Source: Pseudomonas sp. WN033
Lineage (GTDB): Bacteria > Pseudomonadota > Gammaproteobacteria > Pseudomonadales > Pseudomonadaceae
DNA length: 64,000 bases
Direction: 5' to 3'
Assembly: GCA_002287035.1 (NCBI GenBank)
Contig: NSKG01000004.1
Coordinates: 62,001 to 126,000, forward strand
Every line of letters starts with the position of its first letter. Position 1 is the stretch's first letter. Shown here piece after piece: positions 9,177-18,520 of the stretch. The translations under genes and the position numbers were made by a program. The notes beneath the pieces are model-generated. The model had not been told where the DNA came from, searched no databases, and saw only the letters and a list, made by a program, of their open reading frames with translations.

Positions 9177-9974
9177 CTAGCGCCCCAGCACCTCAATGGC
9201 GGTGGCCACGTTCTGTTGTAGATGGTGCGGATTGATGGTGCCGATAATGGCACTACCGACTGCCGGATGGGCGAACACCAGTTCCAGGCCCTTGGCGACC
9301 GGATCTTCACCGTGCAGGCAAAGATGACCGCTGGCCAATGCCTTCTTGATCAGGATGCCCTTGTTGTGTGACAGGGCGAAGTCGAGTACCGGGCGCTCGG
9401 CCTGTTCGTTGAGGTTGTAGGTGACCATGGCGCAGTCGCCTTGCTCCAGGGCGCGGATGCCACCCTCAACGGTTTTCCCAGAGAAGCCATAGGCGCGGAT
9501 CAAACCCTCGCGCTTGAGCTGGGCCAGCGTCGGGTAGACCTGATCATCCAGCACAGTCTGATCATCTCCGTTGGAATGCACCAGTACCAGGTCCAGATAA
9601 TCGGTTTCAAGGCGTTGCAGCGAGCGCTCGACTGAGAAGCGGGTGTGCCGGGCGGAAAAATCGAAGGCCGAGTGGCCGTTCTCGAACTCTTCGCCAACCT
9701 TGGTACAGATCACCCAGTGTTGACGCTGGCCACGCAAGAGAGGCCCCAGACGCTGCTCGCTGATGCCGTAGGCCGGAGCGGTATCGAGGAGGTTGATGCC
9801 CAGATCGCGAGCCAGGTCCAGCAGGTCGCTGGCTTGCCGGTCATCTGGCAGCTCAAAGCCGTTGGGGTACTTGACTCCCTGGTTGCGGCCCAGCTTGACG
9901 GTGCCGAGCCCAAGCGGGGAGACCTGCAGTCCGGTGCTGCCCAGCGGCCTGTGGAATGCACTCAGGCTGTTCAT
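9177..9974 (-). CDS. Aldo/keto reductase family oxidoreductase
   Basis: 265 residues. The N-terminus LGSTGLQVSPLGLGTVKLG and the catalytic-site region LLDTAPAYGISEQRLG (Asp and Tyr of the aldo/keto reductase tetrad) identify the family. CTKVGEEF supplies the Lys, LVLVHSNGD the His, and GSAIIGTINP belongs to the NADPH-binding end. The ATG at 9974 overlaps the upstream oxidoreductase stop by 4 bp (ATGA), so the two are translationally coupled and probably act in one pathway. The substrate cannot be deduced. Confidence 0.85.
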   Translation of the reverse strand: MNSLSAFHRPLGSTGLQVSPLGLGTVKLGRNQGVKYPNGFELPDDRQASDLLDLARDLGINLLDTAPAYGISEQRLGPLLRGQRQHWVICTKVGEEFENGHSAFDFSARHTRFSVERSLQRLETDYLDLVLVHSNGDDQTVLDDQVYPTLAQLKREGLIRAYGFSGKTVEGGIRALEQGDCAMVTYNLNEQAERPVLDFALSHNKGILIKKALASGHLCLHGEDPVAKGLELVFAHPAVGSAIIGTINPHHLQQNVATAIEVLGR

Positions 9975-11146
9975 CGAAAGCAACTCTCCCAGGCAGGTGC
10001 GGCGACGCTGGGGGGCGTCAATTCATGTTGGCTGACGCTGGCCTGCGGGGTAATCGCCTGGCGCGCCAATTGTTCCATGACCAGATCGCTGAGGTTGGGC
10101 GCCAGGGCCAGCTTGGTTGGCCAGCCAATCAACGCGTTGCCGATGGCTTGCACGTAGGCGCTGTCCGGGCGCACCAGGCCGCTCTGAGCGGGCTCGGCGC
10201 GGTTGACCTCCAGGGTGGCCCATTGGCAGGCACTGAGATCGACCCAGGGTAACAGTTCCGTGAGTTCGCTTCTGGCCTTGGCGATCAGGTTGTCGGCACT
10301 CTGACCAACCCCTTGTTCGGCCAGTTCACCGCCCAGATACCAGCACCATTGTCCGTCGCTACAGGGGTGGGTGGTGATGGTCAGGCGTGGTTTGGGGCTG
10401 TTGCCCAGGCAGTGGGCATAGAGCGCCGGCAGGGCCGGGCCCTTGACCAGTACCATCTGCAAGGGTCGGCGTTGCATGCGCGGTTCGGATACGCCCCAGT
10501 CGCTCAGCAGCGCCTCATTGCCCTCGCCGGCAGTCAATACATAGCGCTGGGCCCGGATTGTGCCACCCTGCACCTGTACGCCGCTGATTTCGCCGTTGGC
10601 GCCGCGCTCGATCTGCGCGTGGCGGTCGGCGATCAGGCTGCCGGCACTTAGTTCGGCCAGTTGCTGGAGGACGCTGGGCACATCCAGAACCAGTTCATCC
10701 AGGCGGTAGACCTTGCCCTTGAACGCCCGGTTGGCGAATGCCGCAGGGAGCTGGTCACCCTTGACGGCTTCGACCCGGCCACGCAGGGCCTTGCTGGCGA
10801 AAAATCCGGCCAGATTGCTGATCAGACTACCCGGTGACCACAGATAGTGATGCTGCGACAGCAGGCGGGCACCACGCAGGTCCAGTTCACCCTGACCCTG
10901 AAGGCAGGCGCGCCAGCGCGCAGGCATGCCGGAAATGGCTTCGGCCGCAGTGGTCAGGCTGCCGTGCAGGGCATATTTGGTGCCGCCGTGGATGATGCCC
11001 TGGGACTTGACGCTCTGGCCGCCACCCAGTGCGCCGTGTTCGATCAGCAGGGTCTGAAAGCCCTGCTGGCGCAGGCGAGCGTTCAGCCAGAGGCCGGCGA
11101 TGCCACCGCCGAGGATGCAGATGTCGGTTTCCAGCGTGGTGCTCAT
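9971..11146 (-). CDS. FAD-dependent oxidoreductase (DAO fold)
   Basis: 391 residues. ICILGGGIAGLWLNARLRQQG near the N-terminus is an FAD-binding Rossmann motif (GxGxxG class), followed by the family's acidic LIEHGALGGGQSVKSQG. The C-terminal portion matches D-amino acid oxidase-like proteins. ATG 11146 has a GGAG Shine-Dalgarno 4-5 nt upstream. P. aeruginosa has an equivalent pair with an aldo/keto reductase near waaA (PA4991-PA4992, from memory). The electron donor and product are unknown. The gene is divergent from waaA with a ~100-bp shared upstream region. Confidence 0.8.
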   Translation of the reverse strand: MSTTLETDICILGGGIAGLWLNARLRQQGFQTLLIEHGALGGGQSVKSQGIIHGGTKYALHGSLTTAAEAISGMPARWRACLQGQGELDLRGARLLSQHHYLWSPGSLISNLAGFFASKALRGRVEAVKGDQLPAAFANRAFKGKVYRLDELVLDVPSVLQQLAELSAGSLIADRHAQIERGANGEISGVQVQGGTIRAQRYVLTAGEGNEALLSDWGVSEPRMQRRPLQMVLVKGPALPALYAHCLGNSPKPRLTITTHPCSDGQWCWYLGGELAEQGVGQSADNLIAKARSELTELLPWVDLSACQWATLEVNRAEPAQSGLVRPDSAYVQAIGNALIGWPTKLALAPNLSDLVMEQLARQAITPQASVSQHELTPPSVAAPAWESCFR

Positions 11147-11250
11147 GGGCTCCAGGTTCTTTAACAGCAAAAGAGGGAGCCTAGTATAGACAGGGACAGC
11201 TGTTGAGGTCACATCTGCTACTCTATGCCGCAGTTTTCGGGAGTCCATTT

Positions 11251-12537
11251 ATGCCGCGTTTGCTCTACAGCCTGATTTTTACCCTATGCCTGCCGCTGGT
11301 GGTGGTGCGCCTGCTGTACCGGGCCTGGCGGGCTCCGGCCTATGCCAGGCGTTGGTCAGAGCGTTTTGCCCTGGGTGGCGATGTGCGTTCGGGAGGTATC
11401 TGGGTACACGCGGTTTCGGTGGGTGAGTCGATCGCCGCTGCGCCCATGGTCCGTGCGCTGCTGGAACGCTATCCGCAGTTACCGGTCACGATGACCTGCA
11501 TGACGCCGACCGGCTCGGAGCAGATTCGCAAGCTGTTCGGTGGCCGGGTCGGGCATGCCTACCTGCCCTACGATTTGCCTTGGCTGCAGCGCCGGCTGAT
11601 CCGCCGTCTGCAGCCGCAGGTGGCGATCATCATGGAGACTGAGTTGTGGCCCAATCTGGTGGCTGAGTGCAAGCGTGCGGGGGTGCCGGTGGTGCTGGCC
11701 AATGCGCGCTTGTCCGAGCGCTCGGCCCGTGGCTATAACCGGGTGAGTGTCCTGGTGCGGCCGATGTTTGCAGCGCTGGACTGGGTTGCCGTGCAAACTC
11801 ATGCCGAGGCGGCGCGTTTTCGTGAACTGGGGGTGCCGGAGGCCGCTATGACGGTGACCGGCAGTATCAAATTCGACCTGCAGCCGACGCCTGAAACGCT
11901 GGCGCAGGCAGCCGAGTTGCGGCGTTCGTGGGGTACACGCCCGGTCTGGATAGCCGCCAGTACCCATGCCGGTGAAGATGAACAGGTACTGGCGGCCCAT
12001 CGTCAGGTATTGCTGACTCAGCCTGAAGCCCTGCTGGTGTTGGTGCCCAGGCATCCCGAGCGCTTCGACAATGTCGCCAGGCTGGCTCAGGACGCAGGTT
12101 TCAGTGTGGTGCGGCGCAGTGAACAACGCTTGCCAGCTGTCACCGATCAGGTGTTTCTCGGTGACAGCATGGGCGAGTTGATGATGTTCTACGGCTGTGC
12201 CGATATCGCTTTTGTGGGTGGCTCGCTAGTGGCCACCGGCGGGCACAATTATCTGGAGCCCGCGGCTCTGGGGCTGCCAATTTTGTCTGGGCCGCATCGG
12301 TTCAACTTCACCGAAATCAGCGAGCTGCTCGAAGGTGCTGGTGCGCTGGTTGAGGTCGATGGGGCCGATGCCCTGGCCGAGCAGGTAGTACTGTGGCTTG
12401 AGCAACCGGGTCGGGCTCGCAACGCGGGTGCTGCTGGTCAGGCTGTGGTGCGGGCCAATCAGGGAGCGCTGCAGCGGTTGTTGGAAGGGGTGGGGCGGTT
12501 TGTTGTCAAGGTGCCGTCTGGGAGTGAAGAATCTTGA
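11251..12537 (+). CDS. waaA: 3-deoxy-D-manno-octulosonic acid transferase WaaA
   Basis: 428 residues. An N-terminal membrane anchor (LLYSLIFTLCLPLVVVRLLYR) precedes two GT-B glycosyltransferase lobes. Recognisable segments are IWVHAVSVGE (catalytic Glu), TPTGS, METELWPNL, and the donor-binding GGSL..GGHNYLEPAA...GP. It attaches Kdo to lipid IVA on the cytoplasmic face of the inner membrane. I start at ATG 11251, 7 nt after CGGGAG; an upstream frame extension to 11203 is unlike the family. The REP pair just downstream separates it from the convergent tolC-type gene. Confidence 0.95.
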   Translation: MPRLLYSLIFTLCLPLVVVRLLYRAWRAPAYARRWSERFALGGDVRSGGIWVHAVSVGESIAAAPMVRALLERYPQLPVTMTCMTPTGSEQIRKLFGGRVGHAYLPYDLPWLQRRLIRRLQPQVAIIMETELWPNLVAECKRAGVPVVLANARLSERSARGYNRVSVLVRPMFAALDWVAVQTHAEAARFRELGVPEAAMTVTGSIKFDLQPTPETLAQAAELRRSWGTRPVWIAASTHAGEDEQVLAAHRQVLLTQPEALLVLVPRHPERFDNVARLAQDAGFSVVRRSEQRLPAVTDQVFLGDSMGELMMFYGCADIAFVGGSLVATGGHNYLEPAALGLPILSGPHRFNFTEISELLEGAGALVEVDGADALAEQVVLWLEQPGRARNAGAAGQAVVRANQGALQRLLEGVGRFVVKVPSGSEES

Positions 12538-12580
12538 TTTTGCTGCGGCGGTGAATGGGGCTGGTGGTGGCTGCGGGCTT

Positions 12581-12650
12581 GTTCGCGCTCGCAGAGCGCT
12601 CCTACCGGTGTGTGCAGTGCTTTGGTAGGAGCGGCCTGCGGCCGCGAAAC
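12581..12650. repeat. Inverted pair of Pseudomonas REP elements
   Basis: 12581-12605 contains TTCGCG...GCGCTCCTAC. 12625-12650 is its inverted partner, GTAGGAGCGGCC...GGCCGCGAAAC. Both match the TTCGCGGG-stem-CGCTCCTAC form of Pseudomonas repetitive extragenic palindromes. They occupy the gap between the convergent waaA and tolC genes, where they may end transcription or stabilise both 3' ends. Confidence 0.8.
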
Positions 12651-12661
12651 AGAGGCACCAA

Positions 12662-14086
12662 TCAGAACGAAGTACGCATCCGTCGCTCTTCTTCGCTAGC
12701 CGGCGGCTGGCGGCCGATCGACATGCGTTGGGCTTCCTCTTCGGTGAACGGAGGAATGAAGTCGCGATCCGGGTCGTAATCCGGGTTCAGCCACTGCGAC
12801 AGATCCTGCAGATCCTGCGGGCTCAGAGTGCCAGCCGCCTGCTTGAGGCTCAGGTTGTCGATGATGTAGCCGTAACGCACCGTGTTGTAATCGCGGACCG
12901 CGCGGTACAGGTTGCGTTGTGCTTCCAGTACATCAACCACGTTGCGGGTGCCGACTTCGTAACCGGTCTGGGTGGCGTCGAGCGCGGCGCGGGCGGAGAT
13001 GATGGCCTGACGTCGAGCATCGACTTCCTCGACGCTCGAGGTAACGGTGCGGTACAGGTTACGGGTACTTTCCACCACGCGGCGCAGCTGGGCTTCGCTG
13101 AGCTGTTCGGCCTGGGTCAGGCGGTAGGTTGACTCACGTACCCGGGAACTGGTGCCGCCACCGGTGTACAGCGGCAGGGTCAGCTCAACGCCGAAGGTAG
13201 TCAGTTCGGTGTCGCGGCTGCCGGTGCCCAGATTGGTGCCGCCATGGGTGTTGTTGTAGCGCACGAAGGCGTCCACGGAGGGGGCATGGCCGGCCTTGCT
13301 GCTGCGTAGCGACTCTGATGCGGTATCGACCGACAGGCGCACAGCCTGCAGCCCCAGGTTCTGTTGTGCGGCAATATCGACCCACTGCTGCAGATTGTCT
13401 GGCGTCGGCGGCAGGATCGGCAAATCGTGGCTGATGCCATACAGTTTTTCATAGTCCCGGTTGGTCAGTCGGGTCAGTGCCTGATAGCTGACATCCAGGT
13501 TGGTCTGTGCGGTTAGCCGGGCGGCGCGAGCGCTGTCATACCCTGCCTGGGCCTCAAGTACGTCGGTACGAGCCGAGAGGCCGACTTCAAAGCGTTCGCG
13601 GGCTTGCTCCATCTGCCGTTCGAAGGCCTGTTCCTCGGCGCGGGCAGTGGCCAGGTTGTCGCTGGCCTGCAGAACGCTGAAGTAGGCCTGCGCCACTTCC
13701 AGAATCAGGGCCTGCTGTGTTGCGGAAAACTCGACCTCGGCCTGCTGGCTGAGGAATTTGGCGGCCTGGTAATCGAACCAGCGGTCAGCGCGGAACAGCG
13801 GCTGGGTCAGGCTGGCCTGATAGTAATGGGTGGAGTAGCTGTCGGTTCCCATGCCATCAATATCAACTCGCTCACGGGCCGCGCCGCCACCCAAGCCAAT
13901 GCTGGGCAATAGCACTGAGCGCGCCTGGGGCAGGGCTTCCTGGCGGGCCAGAGCATCTGCCTGAGCGGCAGCCAGATCGGCACTGTTTTCCAGCGCTTCC
14001 TGATAAACGGTCAGCAGGTTGGTGTTGGCCAGTGCAGCGGAGGACAGGCCGGCAAGCATCAATGCCAGGGTAATCGGTCGCAACAT
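12662..14086 (-). CDS. tolC: TolC family outer membrane channel protein
   Basis: 474 residues with a signal peptide ending near ALA before NTNLLTVYQEAL, as in E. coli TolC. There are two tandem outer-membrane-efflux repeats, rich in heptad coiled coil (residues ~20-200 and ~220-420). The internal NVVDVLEAQRNLYRAVRDYNTVRY is typical of the second repeat. It forms the trimeric exit duct for type I secretion or RND pumps. Start ATG 14086 follows AAGGA. It lies next to thiC, as does the P. aeruginosa TolC homologue PA4974 (OpmH), so it is probably the TolC/OpmH orthologue. Confidence 0.9.
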   Translation of the reverse strand: MLRPITLALMLAGLSSAALANTNLLTVYQEALENSADLAAAQADALARQEALPQARSVLLPSIGLGGGAARERVDIDGMGTDSYSTHYYQASLTQPLFRADRWFDYQAAKFLSQQAEVEFSATQQALILEVAQAYFSVLQASDNLATARAEEQAFERQMEQARERFEVGLSARTDVLEAQAGYDSARAARLTAQTNLDVSYQALTRLTNRDYEKLYGISHDLPILPPTPDNLQQWVDIAAQQNLGLQAVRLSVDTASESLRSSKAGHAPSVDAFVRYNNTHGGTNLGTGSRDTELTTFGVELTLPLYTGGGTSSRVRESTYRLTQAEQLSEAQLRRVVESTRNLYRTVTSSVEEVDARRQAIISARAALDATQTGYEVGTRNVVDVLEAQRNLYRAVRDYNTVRYGYIIDNLSLKQAAGTLSPQDLQDLSQWLNPDYDPDRDFIPPFTEEEAQRMSIGRQPPASEEERRMRTSF

Positions 14087-14279
14087 GCAGAGTTCCTTCG
14101 CATGGATGGATAATCCGTCAAGGCTAAAGAGCTGGCACTTGGCGGTCAAGCAGCACAGGGGGCGGGTAGGGAACAAAGTGTTGCCGAGAAGCTCAAAAAA
14201 CTGTTTTTCCCTGATTTTCCCAGGCTGCAATGACCGGCGGCTGTGGCGTGCTGCACCGGATTAGGCTAGGCTGTGCACT

Positions 14280-16336
<2,057 letters not shown>

Positions 16337-16410
16337 GGGCTTGCGGTAGCCCCCCAGGGTGTGCGAGTTTTGAGTAGAAGCGTTCTGCTTGATTCCTGGG
16401 GGGTACGAAC

Positions 16411-17025
16411 TTGTCCTTTACGCGTGCCGACGTAGACATCATCCGCCGTGAGCCCGGTTTCAGCGGCTTTTATCGGCTGGATATCCTCACCCTGCGCCAC
16501 CGGCTGTTTGCCGGCGGCTGGGGGCCGGAGCTGCGTCGCGAACTCTTTGTGCGGCCGGATGCAGTCTGTGTTCTGCCCTATGACCCCTGGCAGGACACGG
16601 TAGTACTGCAGGAGCAGATGCGCGTGGGAGCCGTCGACAAGAGCGACAATCCCTGGATGATTGAGGTGGTAGCCGGACTGATCGAGCCAGGCGAGTCACC
16701 CGAGCAGGTGGCCCACCGCGAGGCTGACGAGGAAGCCGGACTGACGCTGCTCGAGCTGATTCCCATTACCCGCTATTTCCCTTCGCCTGGTGGCAGTGAT
16801 GAGCGTGTGCACCTGTACTGCGCGCTGGTCGACAGCCGGGGGGCTGGCGGCCTCCATGGTTTGGAACACGAAGGTGAGGATATTCGTGTCAGCGTCTGGC
16901 CCCTGGAGCAGGCGCTATTGGCGGTGGAGCAGGGCCGCATCGACAACGCTGCCAGCATCATCGCCCTGCAATGGCTGGGCCTGCATGGCGAGCGCCTGCG
17001 CGCTGGTGCGGGAGCGCCGCCATGA
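16411..17025 (+). CDS. nudF: ADP-ribose pyrophosphatase NudF (Nudix hydrolase)
   Basis: 204 residues with a complete Nudix box, GLIEPGESPEQVAHREADEEAGL (Gx5Ex7REUxEExGU), near residue 90. PSPGGSDERVHLY follows and fits ADP-ribose pyrophosphatases. It hydrolyses ADP-ribose to AMP and ribose 5-phosphate. The start is TTG at 16411, after a GGGGGG purine run. The stop overlaps the next gene by 4 bp (ATGA). Its position between thiC and cpdA matches the P. aeruginosa order. Confidence 0.9.
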   Translation: MSFTRADVDIIRREPGFSGFYRLDILTLRHRLFAGGWGPELRRELFVRPDAVCVLPYDPWQDTVVLQEQMRVGAVDKSDNPWMIEVVAGLIEPGESPEQVAHREADEEAGLTLLELIPITRYFPSPGGSDERVHLYCALVDSRGAGGLHGLEHEGEDIRVSVWPLEQALLAVEQGRIDNAASIIALQWLGLHGERLRAGAGAPP

Positions 17026-17474
17026 GCTTCTTCAAATCCCGATATCGGGTCGATCTAAGTGATCTGCAGGCCGTGTGTGAGGCCAATTACTGGCGCTTGC
17101 TGCGGTTGATGCCTGCCATGGCGGATCAGGACGAACGCCGCATCGCGGTGGACACTGGCGATGGCCAGTCCCAGGCACTGGTTATGCGGGTACTGGAGCG
17201 TTGCCGCTACACCTCGACGCTGCAGTTGTTGCATGAGCGGGTGCATGAGTGGCTGGTACCACCCAGTATGGAAGTACGGCTTTACCACGACGCTGGTATG
17301 GCCGAAGTGGTTGCAGCCTACAATCGTCGGCGTTTCCGCGGGGTTTATCCCTATCCCAACGAGCAAATGCTGCATCCGGATGAAAAGTATCAGCTCAATC
17401 TGTTTCTGGGCGAGTGGCTTGGGCATTGCCAGCGCCATGGCCAAAGTGCGGTGCCGGTGGAATTGAGCCGATAA
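17022..17474 (+). CDS. YqiB-like protein of unknown function (DUF1249)
   Basis: 150 residues. The sequence VDLSDLQAVCEANYWRLLRLMP, MEVRLYHDAGMAEVVAAYNRRRFRGVYPYPN and HPDEKYQLNLFLGEWLGHC identifies the DUF1249/YqiB family of gammaproteobacteria. There are no membrane segments or known catalytic motif. The ATG at 17022 overlaps the nudF stop. E. coli also keeps yqiB between nudF and cpdA, so the cluster is ancient, but the role of the protein is not established. Confidence 0.85.
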   Translation: MSFFKSRYRVDLSDLQAVCEANYWRLLRLMPAMADQDERRIAVDTGDGQSQALVMRVLERCRYTSTLQLLHERVHEWLVPPSMEVRLYHDAGMAEVVAAYNRRRFRGVYPYPNEQMLHPDEKYQLNLFLGEWLGHCQRHGQSAVPVELSR

Positions 17475-17556
17475 ATGAGCTGTGAACCAATCGCTGGATT
17501 AGTCCGCTGGCTCTTGCCATCATAATGGCTACACAAGGATAAGGAACAGGCCTGCG

Positions 17557-18366
17557 ATGTCGACTTCGGTAACCGATACCGACCCTATCTGCTTGGTCCA
17601 GCTTACGGACAGCCACCTCTATGCCGGAGCGGATCAGGCACTGTTGGGCATGGATACCTATGCCAGCCTGCAGGCGGTCATCGATCAGGTATTGGTCGAG
17701 CAACCCAGGATCGATCATGTACTGGCGACCGGGGATATCACCCAGGATGGTTCGCTGGGCGCATATGAACGTTTCATCGAGGCATTCAGGCGCCTGCCGG
17801 TGCCGTGTAGCTGGATTGCCGGCAATCACGACGACGCTGAACTGATGGCGGAACTGGGGCGGGCCCATGGGCTCAATCAGACCTGTCTGGACCTCGGCAA
17901 TTGGCGTATCGTGATGCTCGACTCGAGTATTCCTGGTGCTGTGCCGGGACATCTGGCTGATACCCAGCTTGCCCTGCTCGAGCAGGCCCTGAGCGAGGCT
18001 GGTGAGCGCCATGTCATGGTCTGTCTGCATCATCACCCGGTGCCGATCGGGTGTGACTGGATGGAACCCATCGGCCTGCTCAATCCCGAGCCTTTCTGGC
18101 AGCTTGTGGATGCCTGTGCGCAGGTACGAGCAGTGCTTTGGGGGCATGTGCACCAGTCATTTGACCGGCAACGGGGGGGCGTTCGGCTGTTGGCCACACC
18201 TTCGACCTGCGTGCAGTTCGCCGTCGCCAGCCAGGATTTTGCCACCGATACCCTGGCGCCTGGCTATCGCTGGTTGCGTCTGTATCCCGATGGGCGCATC
18301 GAAACCGCTGTAGAGCGGCTCGCGCCGGGGCGCTTCCTGCCTGACCCGGGTGCGACCGGGTATTGA
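17557..18366 (+). CDS. cpdA: 3',5'-cyclic AMP phosphodiesterase CpdA
   Basis: 269 residues of the calcineurin-like metallophosphatase fold. All metal-ligand motifs are present in order: QLTDSHL, GDITQDGS, GNHD, CLHHHPVPIG and GHVHQSF. CpdA hydrolyses cAMP and so damps Vfr/CRP signalling. The gene is preceded by AAGGA about 11 nt from the ATG. In P. aeruginosa a YqiA-type esterase gene follows; here that gene is missing and parE begins 155 bp downstream. Confidence 0.92.
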   Translation: MSTSVTDTDPICLVQLTDSHLYAGADQALLGMDTYASLQAVIDQVLVEQPRIDHVLATGDITQDGSLGAYERFIEAFRRLPVPCSWIAGNHDDAELMAELGRAHGLNQTCLDLGNWRIVMLDSSIPGAVPGHLADTQLALLEQALSEAGERHVMVCLHHHPVPIGCDWMEPIGLLNPEPFWQLVDACAQVRAVLWGHVHQSFDRQRGGVRLLATPSTCVQFAVASQDFATDTLAPGYRWLRLYPDGRIETAVERLAPGRFLPDPGATGY

Positions 18367-18459
18367 TTGAATTGAAAAAACAGGGGAGCGGCAGGTACTC
18401 GTCGCTTACTCGCCTGTAAACACCCTCTGAGGCTTCAAGCGGAGCTCTTCAAGCGGTAA

Positions 18460-18502
18460 GCTGCTTGCCAGTCAGAATCACGCTGCTTGCCAGTAAGAAT
18501 CA
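18460..18502. repeat. 22-bp tandem duplication upstream of parE
   Basis: GCTGCTTGCCAGTCAGAATC at 18460 recurs at 18482 with a single C-to-A change, a 22-bp period repeated twice. Just before it, TTCAAGCGG is also repeated (about 18434 and 18449). The repeats fill the 154-bp cpdA-parE gap where a yqiA-like gene would be expected. No role is evident beyond lying in the parE leader. Confidence 0.7.
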
Positions 18503-18520
18503 AGGATAACCAGACAAGTT

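Noticed and set aside
18460..18502. 22-bp tandem repeats as CRISPR or plasmid-type iterons
   Set aside because: Only two copies and no unique spacers; they lie in the leader of parE with no replication gene nearby.
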